From Isoetes taiwanensis (taxonomy: Eukaryota; Streptophyta; Lycopodiopsida; Isoetales; Isoetaceae): a stretch of 64,000 bases of DNA. The stretch is from contig JAJEKV010000027.1 in NCBI GenBank assembly GCA_021234155.1, positions 4,958,623 through 5,022,622 on the forward strand, read 5' to 3'. The translations under genes and the position numbers were made by a program. Shown one piece after another: positions 24,479-36,287 of the stretch. Position 1 is the stretch's first letter, and the number at the start of each line of letters is the position of its first letter. The notes beneath the pieces are model-generated. The model saw nothing but the letters and a program-made list of their open reading frames with translations, had not been told where the DNA came from and did no database searches.

Positions 24479-24592
24479 CTTCAATCGACAGGGCCGACAC
24501 TGCTACGAGAAATCGCGGTGGCAATGATGTGCAGCACTAAATGCTTTTATGATGGAAGCTGTTGAACGACAAGAAAAACCAGAGCTGATGAA

Positions 24593-24608
24593 GATCGCGC
24601 CCGCGATC
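24593..24608. repeat. GATCGCGCCCGCGATC palindrome
   Basis: A 16-bp near-perfect inverted repeat (7-bp arms around two bases) 115 bp upstream of the DUF7869-like start codon. The same palindrome type forms a seven-member array at 30825-31203 upstream of another ORF cluster. It could be a transposase or regulator binding site. Confidence 0.6.
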
Positions 24609-24609
24609 T

Positions 24610-24977
24610 AGCTGAGGACTTTCGGGCTTTTATAAGTAGGGTCCAATGCAGAGACAAGATTGCTCGAAAGCCAAAGCATGTTTGCTAGAATGCTAACATA
24701 TAACATATGCCTGTTTTTATCTAATTGAGGACCTACAGATCTGTCCACACAACGGACATTAAATTAGTCAGTTTCCCGCGACGTGTGAATAAAGACATGT
24801 GAATCAATTTCTGTAGAATTATGGTTTTTGGAAAGCAATTGATGATTTGATTGGTACATCAGGTTGATTGTTATGTTCTGAAATTAATTTCAGACTCACT
24901 CAAGAAGTATTTAGTATATGAACGTCTAACTACTACTGCTCTCTAAGTCGTTCATTAGATACAATGACGTTAAAATA
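24610..24977. other. Spacer upstream of DUF7869-like gene
   Basis: AT-rich, no ORF with support. It ends at the (AATAG)n tail of LINE 2. Confidence 0.4.
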
Positions 24978-26122
24978 ATATAGAATAGAATAGAATAGAA
25001 TAGGTTTTTAGCGTCCACGGAGACCAACTGGCCTATGGGACCCAAACAAAAAGAGAGCAGCAAGCGTATTACTGACAGGATTAAAAAACCCCCGCCCCGA
25101 AGGGTTTTCGAGGGAAAAACCTTAGCAGTAATAGGCATGCTGGCAGACTGTACAATTGCATAGGACAGTTCAAGACCGCCCCGTAGGACACAAACGAGTC
25201 CGTGCATCCATGACCTCCTGGAGGTATGACCCCAACAAACCCACTGACGCCGTAGTCAATAACTGATGCAACGGCTGGCCAGGCACTAGTAGTCAAACAT
25301 ACCTCTCTCGGATATGGGCAAATGCCGGGCAGATCTGGAGGGTATGACATTCATCCTCAATCGGCGCCGGTGGCAACACCGCAAAGCCTTTGCTCGTGCT
25401 TCCCGAGCCCAACGCCTGTTTCAATGCGGAGGCGATGTGCACCCATCTTGCGAATGGAAGCTATAAGTCTGCGCTTCTTCATGGGCGTACCGGGTGTACA
25501 AATCTTGGTGTGGGCCTCTTGTGAGCCTAGGATTGACTTGTCTGCCGATAGTGTGCGCCTTAACGTCGCGTCGAGCCTCTGCATCCCGAGAAACTTCGCG
25601 AAGGAAAGTAGCATCCAGTACGCTTTAAGTGCCTCGCGATCTTTCTTTGTCCCCGACTGGGCGCATCTGCTTTGCTGCGCGCTAACGTGAGAACCACCGA
25701 GCTTGCTTGTCTTTCCAGCGGGATTTGGCGTTGGGGACCCATCGCGTATGGCCAAAGCAAGATGGGGCAAGCGTGTATCGACCATAGCGACCACCTTTTG
25801 AAGTAAACGATATGGCGTTCCAATGCAGCCCGTTGAAGGGGTAGAAAGCCCTGTCTCCTGAGTAGGATCTGAGTGCGGGCTGTGGACTTCACCCCCAGGG
25901 CCCGTGCCAAGAAGGCCTTCTGCACCTGCTCGAGGTCATTCCAGGTGTTGAGGGATATCACCGGACCCCACACTTCTGCCCCATACAAAAGGACCGGCTC
26001 AACCAAGGCCCGAAACAAATGTGACTGGTGGCCCCAGGCGTACAACTCTGCCTTGTGGCTGTTGTTCTGCATGGCATATAGTGCTTTCCAACCCGCCGTG
26101 ACCCGCAACCTGATAGCCGCAT
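24978..26122 (-). pseudogene. LINE 2, 3' part (RT C-terminal region)
   Basis: Aligns with LINE 1 (16425-17540) from the short tandem (TATTC)n tail at 24978-25004 through the C-terminal domain to the position just after the RT. Frames are broken by many 1-3 base indels; the best segments are 26108-25560 (LFRALVEPVLLYG, NDLEQVQKAFLARALG) and 25794-25357. It stops exactly at the hAT insertion and resumes at 27757, with AGCCGCAT duplicated at the break. It differs from LINE 1 by an unusual number of CG-creating small changes. Confidence 0.8.
26115..26122. other. Left 8-bp target-site duplication of hAT element
   Basis: AGCCGCAT here is repeated at 27757-27764 on the far side of the inserted element. 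In LINE 1 the corresponding site is uninterrupted. Confidence 0.85.
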
Positions 26123-27756
26123 CAGGGTATTTTTTAACCCCCCTGTATATTTGACGGGGCGTAATATATTGGCCACTACTTACCTTGGATAATTTGCTAA
26201 GCGTAGTTTGGCCTGGCCCTTTTTCGCATTGTTACACCAAGAAGCTGTAAGTTAAATGGCGAAATCGAGAAACTATTTTATTTTTTCAAAATTTTGAATT
26301 GGCCACATCCATACATCTAACTCATAAAGATGATAGCCACATCAGTGACAATCTCTAGTTTCTATGATGCTCTATGCAGTTCATAAACAAATACATGCTA
26401 CTACGCTTCTCCAACTAAGATTACTATAAGATATGTATCAAACATGCAGAATGTAGGCAGAATCACAAATGGATTTCGTAGGATGGATCTCATTGAAAAT
26501 TATATTGTGGGTACTTGGTAAATGGAAACTAACCTTGATTTTAGTTAGGACGATAAAGAGGATATTTGGGTTGGATGATAAATGAGAATGAGAATGAGAA
26601 TGATTTTTTATCGTCCACTGAGGCCAATCGGCCTATGGGACCCACAAGGAGCGCAGCAAACTTATTACTGTCCGGATTAAAAAACCCCCGCCCCGAAGGG
26701 TTTTCGAGGGAAAAACCGTGGCAGTAATAAGAATGCTGTCAAACTGTACAAGTATACATCAATGTATATATACATGTCAAGTGTGTGCCCGAGGACATAG
26801 CTGATCTCGCATGTCCATAACCTCCTGAAGGTACGATCCCAGCACCCGTACGGATGTTGTGCTCAATGTCACATGTAATGGCTGGCCAGGCCTGACCAAC
26901 TCAGCATAGCGCGTCCGAATTTGATCATATGCTGGGCAACTTTGAAGGGTATGAGATTCATCCTCAATGACTCCCATTTGGCAGCATTGACAGAGCCTGT
27001 CCTGGCGTGGCTCACCAATCCATCTGCCCGTCTCAATTCGAAGATGATGTGCCCCTGTGCGAATGGAGGCAATGAGTCTGCGCCTTTTCATGGGCAAATG
27101 GGTACGTAGGTAGCATTGCGGGCCTCGTTCCAATGTGGGATTTATGTGGCGCTGATAGTGTGCTGTCTTGACATGTTCAAGGGCATTGGCATCCCAAAGC
27201 TTGCTGAGGAAGCAAGCGTCAAGATATTGCCTCAAGCTATGGCGATCTTCCTCTGTTTGCATATGTATGCACCTGTGCTCCTGCACATTCCATCTAGCCA
27301 ACCATTAACAAATTTGAGATGCGAATTGCAAATCGAATCAAAACAAATTTGAACCTAAGAAAAAATACTATATTATTAGAAATGCCTTTAGAATTTTAGG
27401 GCTAAACTCAAAAAGATATTAACCCCCTACAAGTGGCGAATTATGTCCCTACACCTGGCCAATATAGAGTCTGGCCATAATCCTAAAACTATAAAATTAT
27501 TCCATAGTTTAAATGGCCACCACAACAAGCTGCTAGCGTGCATAATATTTTGGAATGGCCACGCTCTAGGGGTTTAGAGATTTGGTAAATATCAAATTGG
27601 CCACTTATAAACTGAACTTAATAAGTTGGTGTTTTGAACTGGCCACTACCCTTTGGTCATGGTGAGAATGAATCCTATTCTGGTGTGGCCGACCATTTTA
27701 TGAAATATGTGAATGTGTGGCCAACTGGCCCGCCGGGGCCACTAAAAAACACCCTG
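26123..27756. mobile_element. Non-autonomous hAT-type DNA transposon (1634 bp)
   Basis: Begins CAGGGTATTTTTTA and ends with the inverse TAAAAAACACCCTG, and is flanked by an 8-bp direct duplication AGCCGCAT. A CAGGG terminus with an 8-bp target duplication is the hAT signature. It splits LINE 2 cleanly. Subterminal regions hold repeated TGGCCAC/GTGGCCA words (for example near 26170, 26210, 26300, 27600, 27690 and 27720), as expected for hAT transposase binding sites. No transposase is encoded; its interior carries a LINE 3' end (26606-27300). It is therefore a non-autonomous copy that picked up a retroelement insertion. Confidence 0.85.
26606..27300 (-). pseudogene. LINE 3, 5'-truncated 3' end inside hAT element
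   Basis: A single 174-codon frame (27301-26777) encodes the LINE ORF2 C-terminus, including a zinc knuckle CQCCQMG...DESHTLQSCP at about residues 107-128, then HAT-like tail residues. It is cleaner than LINE 2 and keeps its frame. The 3' end carries (CATTCT)n-type short repeats at about 26581-26606 rather than poly(A). RT and endonuclease are absent. It is nested in the hAT element, so it is younger than that element's origin, though not necessarily than its insertion into LINE 2. Confidence 0.8.
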
Positions 27757-30110
27757 AGCCGCATCCCAATGGGTGGTAGTTGAGAACTCAATCCCCAAGT
27801 ACTTGTAGGTCGGAGCCACCTCTACCTCTTGCCCCTGGTAAGTGAAGGTGGGAAGCCTTGGCTGACGGGACGATGCAACTAGCAGCACCCTAGTTTTGGC
27901 CAAGTTAACTCGCATGCCAGTGAATTGGCAAAAAGTGTCAAGAGCATCCAGGTGACACTGCATGTCCTCTGGAGTATAGGCCATGAGGTTGACATCATCA
28001 GCATATATGAGTTGCCGGATTGTGTGATGCATGAGATGTGCGCCACGCCTCCATGCTCGAGAGCCAATCTTCCAACCGATCAATGTATAGGCCAAAGAGT
28101 GTGGGGAGAGGGGCAACCCGACGCACTCCAATGCTACCGATTACCGGCTATCTGCCGCTGATGTGATACGGCCCGAAATGCATGCCTGCAGACGGCCTAT
28201 ATAACGCATTCGCAAGTCGGGGGGTCCCCAGTACCGCAATTGTCCCCAGAGCTTGTTGCGGGTAATGCGTGGTCGAACGCTTTTGCAAAATCGACGAAAC
28301 AAACAACGCATGTGTTCTTCTGCGGATTCCCGCTATCCTCAATCAATGTGCGCAGAGTGAAGATATGATCAATGGTGGAATGTCCGGGCCGGAAACCCCA
28401 CTGCATGTAAGAGCTCGCACCTCCATTTCCTCACGCCCATATTGTCACTAGGCGCTGCTCAAGGATGCCCCCAACGGTTTTGCAAAGAGAGAGTCGACCA
28501 TAGTGCGGTAGTTGGCGGGCATTGAGGGTCCCTGCTTTGTATATGGGCACTACTCGCTAGTGGTCCATCAAGCAGGGGAAGCCTTCTCGCAATGCTTTAT
28601 TGAACAATGCCGTGAGGACAGGCACCGGTGGAGGCCCGGCCCATTTCGAAGTTACGCCGCATGCCATCTAAATCTGCGCCTTCCCATTAGCTAGGCACGC
28701 CGTAGGGCCCATGATAACGCCCCTTCGTGATAAATCCGTGAGCCATGCCTATCTGTGGAGGGATCGGGCTCCCCCGAGCCGGTCGCATACCGCTGCAAAG
28801 TACCGCATTACTCGGGTGATGTTCCATGTGGGTCGCGCAGCTTGCTCAAGACCCTTCTCCGTAATGTCCCGGGGCCGGTCCGGGAGACTAAACATCTCAT
28901 TCTTTGATGCTCACAGAGGTATCCGCCTTCTTGTTCTTGAGAAAGGAGCGGTATTGATCGATGGCTGTGGGATCGGAGAGATGGGATCGGTGACTTGCCT
29001 GAGTGTGCGCTTTGAGCTCCGACACTCATCATCAAACCATTTGTTGCGGGGAAAGGTGGTAGTGCCTCGTGGTTCACCGTGGAGCCTCTCCCAAAGCATC
29101 TTCAGCGGCCGGCGGGGAGGCGGTGAGTCAGCTCGCCAGTTGCTCTTGAAGTGTGGGGAGTTGCGCCAGCCTCGCCGATCATGCTCAAGCAAATGGGCAT
29201 AGGTCCCCGCGCGGCCGTAGTCCAGTCCAGCGCAATAGGGCACCCGGCGTGTTGAAGCAAAGAAAAGTGCGGAAGCCTCCCAATGGAGATGCATGGACAG
29301 GGGCGGTGGTCTCAATCTACTTCCTCGCCCCGAAAATCCGTCCCCATGGAAAAATGAGTAACCGGTGCGCATCCCGCTCCTCAACCGGCAGATAATCCAC
29401 CACACCGAGCCGCCCCTTGGTTCTCCCCGTCTACAAGTGTAGCAACCGGAAGACGGCCATTGTGCCAACCCATTACAAATAACCGGTCAAAGATACTACC
29501 CAAGAACAACAACCGCCGCCATAGCGAAATATGGTCGTCATATGATATCCTTGACCAAGCCACCTCTGCGGGGTTCAATTGCAAGACGCCCTCGCCGCCA
29601 GGGGGTCAAATTTTGGAACCCGCTTTCGGCTCTGTCGTGCATTAAAGTCGCCAAGCAACATAACCCCTCGCCTTAATTGTTTGTCTTTAGTGTATGTCAT
29701 CATATAGATCGACATAGGGCTCCAATCGATCCACATCCAAATGAGTGTTATAGAAGTTGCTCTCGGCATGTGGAAAGTAGCATGCTGCTATGAGGAGAGT
29801 GTCGCCACTATCATGCTGCACGCGCACCCACAAGTAGCGATTGTGCCTGTCTGTTTTGTGCAACGAGACTGAGTGCCTCAAGGTTGCACGGTAGCAGCAG
29901 GCAACGCCGCCATGCCCTCGCTTGCCTATACACTCATTGAACACCGAGAAATGCAGATAGCCTGGGAGGTCCGGTAATTTGTGCCCTGCATGCTCTTATG
30001 TCTCCATGAGGAAAATGAGAAGTAATAAGATGTTTTAGTAGTATGACTTACCTGTTTACACTCTTCACATTGTCGAAAACTTTCACAGATATCGCAGCAG
30101 TCGAAACTCA
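27757..30110 (-). pseudogene. LINE 2, 5' part (endonuclease and RT)
   Basis: Continuation of LINE 2 after the hAT. RT motif C IYADDVNLMAY lies near 28000 and a motif A-like VCFVDFAKAFD near 28290. Further upstream on the minus strand is the endonuclease-RT linker with NKWFDDECRSSKR near 29040. The APE endonuclease follows: LLGDFNAR near 29650, WVRVQHDSGDTLLIAACYFP near 29800 and GGVACCYRA near 29910. A Cys-rich stretch CCDICESFRQCEECK near 30080-30110 precedes it. The frame is broken many times, so this copy is dead, but it is the longest copy of the family here. Confidence 0.8.
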
Positions 30111-30820
30111 AGCAAAATCTTTATAAATATTCCAGATCGCCTCCCGATCGGCTTCGAAGAAATATTCAGCGCCTCAACAGCCTCCTCCTCGAGTCCAATT
30201 CATATGAATGGCTGATGTGCCTGTGTAGTTGGGTCAAATCTTTTTGAATTTCAAATGTAGGTAGTTTCGGCGGGGATTTCAGTTCTGTATTGTTACTCTG
30301 ATGTCCCTAATTAAAGTGGCTTGCCGTGAGTATTATGTTTTCCAGCGAAATGTACGATGCCGTATTGTGAGTGTCACTATCTCATTTAAAATGACATGCG
30401 TCAAGTAGTCAGATCTCCCTCCCCTGTCACATGGTACAGAAATTTGAACTCATTGCTGACGTCCGTATACAGAATAAAAATTTGAAATATGGCCTTTTAA
30501 AGAATATTCTCGGACCGCCGCCAGAATTTATTTCGCCGGCTTTATTAAATTTGCCCGCGGAAATTATTGCTACCGCCGGAAATCAATTTTATGGCAGTCA
30601 TTATAGCGGGCCATTAATGACCCCCATTCTATAAATTAAGAAAATTTCCAGATTACGGCCAGTTCGCAAGAAAATTTCGAGCGCCATAAAAAAATTTCAA
30701 GCGCCTTCGACCGCCGCCATGTCTCGATCAGCCGTCCTAAAGAAGGTATTTTCCGCGCTTTTCAAAACCACTGCTATCGTTCTAGCATTATTTATGCTGT
30801 TTTTAGCATTGTATATGCTC
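30111..30820. other. Spacer, nothing recognised
   Basis: Mixed-composition sequence with repeated AAATTTC words. A 67-codon plus-strand frame at 30431-30634 has no domain or context support. Confidence 0.4.
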
Positions 30821-30824
30821 GAAA

Positions 30825-31203
30825 GGATCGCGGCCGCGATCTTCACGAGCAGTATTTCTGTCTTTTCACAATCTTAGTGCCCGTGAGAATCGCGGTCGCG
30901 ATTCCTTTCACCAATATCTATAGTATAGTTTGGTTGAATTGCTCAAAACTATCGCGGGCGCGATCCTATTTGGCACTCTTCCTTTTTATCACCTGCTCAT
31001 AAGAATCACGGTCGCGTTCCTTGCGAGCTCCGTATATCTATAGTTTAGTTTGGTTGGATTGCTCAAAACTATCGCGGGAGCGATCCTATTGACCACTCTT
31101 TCTTTTTATCATATGCTCATAAGGATCGCGGTCGCGTTCCTTGCGAGCTCCGTATGTTAGCAATGTTTTTTTAGAAGATTGTAAGGATCGCGACCGCGGT
31201 CCT
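30825..31203. repeat. Array of seven GC-rich palindromes, spacing about 60 bp
   Basis: Palindromes of the form ATCGCGNNCGCGAT or close variants at 30825-30841, 30887-30904, 30951-30964, 31003-31020, 31071-31084, 31123-31140 and 31183-31203, 52-68 bp apart, set in AT-rich spacers. Part of the array is a 120-bp tandem repeat (30903-31022 and 31023-31142). The array ends 30 bp before the start of an open frame at 31233. A single such palindrome lies before the DUF7869-like gene. They look like arrayed protein-binding sites or cruciform-forming satellites. Confidence 0.75.
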
Positions 31204-31232
31204 TTTGAGTTATTTTCCAAGTCAAGGTCTCA

Positions 31233-33449
31233 TTGCTTTCATTTGCTACTGCAGCCCTCGAGCTTTTCCGCGGACCCAACGTCGAACCCATGCGCATTGT
31301 AACTCCAAATAGAAGTCGAAAGTGGTGCATGGAAATAGCTCAAGCCAAGCCGCATGTTGCAGGAGATCAACGGAAGGACTTATGTCTGTTCTTGAGGAAC
31401 AGAAAGGGGCCAGAAGACTTTGAATAGATGGGCATAATAATTACTATGTGGGAAGGCACCAAAAATAACGTTCAGGATGCAATCATATGCAGCGTGGAGG
31501 ATACCCAACAGCTACAGTTTGTGGAATATGTTTTGTGCTGGCAAAACTATGATCCCTCTATCATGACCGCAAGCAAAGCGAATAAGCCTGCTAGTGGGAA
31601 GGGGGTACCTACTAGTGCCAAAGGATATGGCTGGAACTTGCCATCTTATGATTCTTTGAGCCTGTCAGGGATAAAGTGCAATAGGGATATACTTGTTGGC
31701 TTCAGCATGTGTAGGAAGGGCCTTTCGGCTGACAAAAAAACCTCCTTCCATTGCATTGAAGGCTACAAAGGAGAAGAAGATGCCTTCCAGAATGGACACG
31801 AACTGGTTACGGGCAGTTGCCAAGAAGAAAACTGTGGTCCCATTGGCTGTTGCAGGTGAGCCATCGACTCCAAAAGAAACCTTGAGGTCATCTCCGCCAG
31901 TGCAGAATACAAGGCGGTTCAGCCGTTGTCGACCCCTCTGCACAAAATATGCTTATGCCACTTCCAGTAAGGGATTCCCATACACAAGAGGCACCTCTTC
32001 CCAAGAAGATAAGTACCTTCAAAATTAAACTTCGAAATTTAAACACTGAAGAGACAGGGCAGCCCTCTATCTCGTCTACTCCCACCTCCTCTACCAATCC
32101 ATTGCCTACGACTTCCTTGTTAACTTGGCCATCTGCTTCACATATGCCAGATGAATTAAAATTCAATCCGAATGAAGAAAAGAAGTTAGCTGAACAGACC
32201 GCCTCCAAGCTAGAGGAATTTAAAAGATTTTATCCTATGGGAGTGAATGGGTTCCAAAAGATCAGCATTTTTTATTGTGAGACAGCCCCTGCTAATCTAA
32301 CTCATAGGGTTCGATCTAACGACCATGTACAGACACTAATCAGGAGTTTCAAGAGATGCCCAACATAGGTTCTCACGCCTGCCAACGTTGTGCCATTTGA
32401 CCCAGTGACAAGGTAAGGTTCATTGCATTTTTCCTCTGTTAGGCCGCCTGTTTACAATGCCTAATAACCGATAGGACATCAATGCAGGAAATTGATCACT
32501 TGGTCCTATCCTGAGGAGCTCTTGAACAAAAAATTCCATATTATTTCTAGTAATCATAGTATTTTTGCTCTATGACGGGAAATGTCGAACAACGGCTAGA
32601 ATTTGCCAAAGCTTATGCAAAAAGAAGAAGCCGGATTTTGAATGGAAACCTATCCAATAAAGAGTATATTCAATTGTCCATTCAGTGCAACGACATCATA
32701 GCGGATACAGTGTATAAGGAGCCACTAATTGAAAAGCTCCAGCAGTTAAGGAATCAGCATAAGGCCTATGGATGCCCTCCATAAGGCCCAACAGGCACAG
32801 CAGTCTCGTCGGCCTGGAAGGTAAAAACTTATTTTCAGCTATTGAAGATTGCCATCACGATCCTGACCAGCTGTTGTTTGCAGGATTTTGTTGACGTAGC
32901 TACAACAACTTTAAAAGTTAAAGAACTCAAGGACGAAAAGCAATTCCTCTTCATGCAGGAGGAATCATGGAGTAAGCTTCTGGCTATGGTTAACAAGTGG
33001 GCAGCACGTAAGCTGGCTGATGGTCAGGGGGAACTGCCAGATAAGCCATCAAAAGAGTTCTTCAACAAGACATTCCTAAGATACCTTCGAGGAATGAATA
33101 ATGCCGAGGTCAGCCAACTCATGGATGAAATTCTCGAAGCCAAGGTTTTCTTGAAAGTGCAGTCAAGTTTGATTGCCGACAGAGGGCGCTGGACATCAGA
33201 ACGCTATCGTTGATGCATCGTGAAGTGTTGTCCTACGTCAACTATGTTTCAGAAAAGCAATACAGGAGTTTCGATGAATTAGCTATATCTTTTCCAGAAC
33301 TTTCTGAACAACGGTTGCTGGATATAGCTGACACTGATTTTGATTACGTTAAAGCCAATTACAATAAGGACTCAGTGCAAGGCAATCTCCCCAGTGCTTT
33401 TTTGGAAGCCATTATCGCAATCATTAAGCCAGAAGAGGCAATGGAATAG
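31233..33449 (+). pseudogene. Broken multi-exon gene of unknown family
   Basis: A chain of plus-strand frames reads as one decayed gene. Frame 31233-31859 is interrupted by a TAG at 31425-31427; it shifts into 31693-32028 and again into 31949-32368. The latter ends in TAG at 32366-32368 but stays protein-like in frame through VVPFDPVT to a canonical donor AAG|GTAAGG near 32414. The acceptor TCAATGCAG lies near 32487, followed by ITWSYPEELLNKKF and SSNHSIFAL. Later segments are 32572-32784 (QRLEFAKAYAKRRSRI), 32842-33213 and 33210-33449, which is acidic and helical. No family recognised; the WSYPEEL and NHS motifs recall ParB-like folds only vaguely. Its repeat-like decay suggests a transposon gene. 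Confidence 0.5.
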
Positions 33450-34044
33450 AAGGAGAAGAGGAACACCGTGCACCATGTCACCAAGTCAACATGTCACTCA
33501 GTCTACCAATAAAATGTTGCAGCCAAAGCCAAACGTCATTTTAAGAAGTTATCAATCACTCAAGAGAAGCCCATGGACAAGTTATTATTAGAAATGTGGA
33601 TACGGTAAATTCATCAAGGAGCCTGCGAGAGTGACTGAAAAGGGACGAGTAAACTCCTTAATTCGACACAATTGAAGTAGGTTCTTTTCTAGATAGGCCT
33701 GAACATGGTATACAAAATGTGATGCCCCTTGGTGGATTAGTAATTGTGCTGCAGCGTAATAGGCTTGAACAAGAGTGCATGATGTATATTTTTTAAGATG
33801 ATAAATTGTGATTGCAAACAACAGGCTTGAATAAAATTGCATTTGCATCGTGGAGATATAATTGTATTGCGGAGATACAATCAAATAGTGCCACAGAGGT
33901 ACAAAATATAATAAAGTACTGCGGAGGTACAAAGGATATATGGTATTAACATACTTTTCAGAAGTTGATCAATGATCAACTTTGAAGAGGAAGGTTTGAT
34001 GGTTTTCTATTAATAGCAATCGAGGATGATCGATCGTGAGACGG
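33450..34044. other. Spacer with short GGAGATACAA repeats
   Basis: Near 33850-33930 the word (T)GCGGAGRTACAA recurs three or four times at 25-30 bp spacing, a tiny tandem repeat. No gene is supported. Confidence 0.4.
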
Positions 34045-35050
34045 GAAGGATTGTTATGGTACAGGCACAAGGGAGTGGTCAATGATGAAAGAGCTATAGA
34101 CAAATGGCAAAGCTATGTAAATAATATTATTTCATTTGTCGCTAATGGAAAGATCAAGAAATAATAATTGCCGTAACGAAGACACTTGTCAATATAATAT
34201 TTGTACAACCATTGTAATATTTATGGAAGGGGTCGAGGCACTAGCAAATATTGAAGATGAAGAGGCAGTGAGTACATAAAAGGTCATACATCTATAATAG
34301 AAGATCCTTAATAATAAGAAGATTGCTATTCTTGAAGACAAAGGGACAAGTCTTATTATTGATAAAAGGGCCTTTACTATTTAATAAAAAATGTTCTCAA
34401 ATATATATATTGAAGGCACCTTTATACCATTAAAAGGGGGCTGCGACCAAGTCAGTAGGAAAATAGTCTATAATTTGTGAAGCGACCAGTTAATAAAAAG
34501 GGGAGGAGTGAACAACAGAAGATCAGATCGTTTGGATAGGCTACAACAACTAACTCCTAGTCATTCAAAGAGATAACTTGGTAACCATAACAGAGAGCAT
34601 TGGAGTTCCACGAAATGGCAGAATGATTTATTTCAGAATCTGGAGTAAGCCAATACCTTGAAATTGTAGCAAGCAGAGATAGCAGAGACAAAGAATAGAG
34701 CCATCGATTACATTCTATATGCAGGGATTCCCCTGAGAAGTTGTCCAGTAATCATTTAATAGAGATAAAACTAATTTACTGATTTACAACTAGAATTCCT
34801 TTCCTATTCCATAAGCCGATGTAATTTTTCTTTGATCAGAGACTGCAGTGTAGCAATGATGATCAGTAGCCAGTGAAGACAGTGTTTGCTTTACCAGTAT
34901 AGCCTTTCGTCAGTTGCATGATTAAGTACTGTGTCGTAACAATTTGCCAGAATAAAGATCAAGATTGTCTAGGGTTCCATTATTTTCACGTTCGACCATT
35001 AATGTCGTGTTGTTTCAAGAGTTTAAATTACCACAATCGTATCAAGATGT
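34045..35050 (+). repeat. Dispersed repeat R, copy 2 (uninterrupted)
   Basis: The intact counterpart of 16365-16424 plus 18612-19600. It provides the empty-site view showing where LINE 1 inserted (between GCTATAG and ATGGCAAAGC, 34085-34110). No conserved ORF. Confidence 0.75.
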
Positions 35051-35337
35051 CGCATGGGTATTGGAAGCAGACTTAAAGAAGGAATATCCAGGAGTCATGT
35101 AATGTAAAGGTCGCATCATCAGGAACGTTGTCGTCAACGAACTCGAAGGTGAGTGCGCCTCGACAAAGAGTTCCCTTTCAGCAGGGATGGGAAGGGAGCC
35201 AAAAGTTGGGGGAGGGGGTAGTGCAATTATCTTACGACAGGATCACGAATAGGATGCATGATAGGGAACCACCTTAAGTCTATGGTCATTATGGAGATTA
35301 AACAACCTCTTATATCAAGGGTGGTTAAAGGTGTAGG
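35051..35337. other. Spacer, nothing recognised
   Basis: No supported feature. Confidence 0.4.
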
Positions 35338-35552
35338 CATTAGATATACATACATTCTAGGCACTGTAGTTTACAGATCTCATGGCCATTATGAGGGAAA
35401 ACATCCTCTCCCTATGCCAAAGAAATGTTGGTTCATAATTAGATTAAAATAGGTTGAAAAGGGGTTGGACTCTTAAAACCACAACATATTATTTAGACTA
35501 TCGTGATGTATTACCTGCAGGTCAATAGAATAAAATAGCATGAACAGCGAGT

Positions 35553-35626
35553 GCATCAAATGAAGAATAAGAGTCCATATAATTATATTGGACTATATGA
35601 CTCTTAATCATGTGTTAATTTGATGT
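35553..35626. repeat. Hairpin repeat, copy 2
   Basis: GCATCAAAT at 35553-35561 pairs with ATTTGATGT at 35618-35626; inner AAGAGTCCATATA pairs with TATATGACTCTT. It is near-identical to copy 3 by segmental duplication and compensatorily different from copy 1 at 15983. Confidence 0.7.
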
Positions 35627-36287
35627 ATGAACTTGTTGAGGCTATATATTTTTGTATAAGTATGTATATAGCCTTCAGTCAAATATAGCAATATATCAGA
35701 AACTCATTACTATAATGTAAACTTTTACTTATAAATATTTATTCATGAAGTTATGCAGGTTCCTAATCCCTTAACGCAATGGTGAGAGGACAACGTTATG
35801 CTTGTGGGGATTGGGGAGATGGGAGAATGTCATGTTTCCCTATAGTATGTGGTATAAATATGTATACTCTATGGCCACGTCCCCATAGAAGTCTATCAAG
35901 ATAGGCCATATGGATCATAGGGAAGGCAAGTTATTCCTATCGCTTAGCCATTTTAAGGCATGAAAGATTATTTTCTAGATGGACTCACTGGATAGGTGCC
36001 ATGCCGTATTGATGCATTCTAGTAGTGCCAAATGTGCCAAACATGTGAATCCTAACCTGTTTAAGGCCAACCCTAGACCAGACTCACTTTGCACCATTCT
36101 TTGCTAACAATCTCGAATCGCTCTCACAGCTCCGATTTCAAGGATCGTCTTTGACAACACAACTCCATTAGCTTAAACTGCGCCTACTCCAAATTACCTG
36201 CAAGAGATGGAGATTCCAAGAGCCGGAGGCAGCAACTTAGGAGTAGGTATTTCAAGTAGAAAAGTAGATACTTCATCTGGGAGTTAA

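Noticed and set aside
30825-31203. CRISPR-like array
   Set aside because: Repeats are short palindromes with similar, not unique, spacers, and the DNA is eukaryotic with no cas genes.
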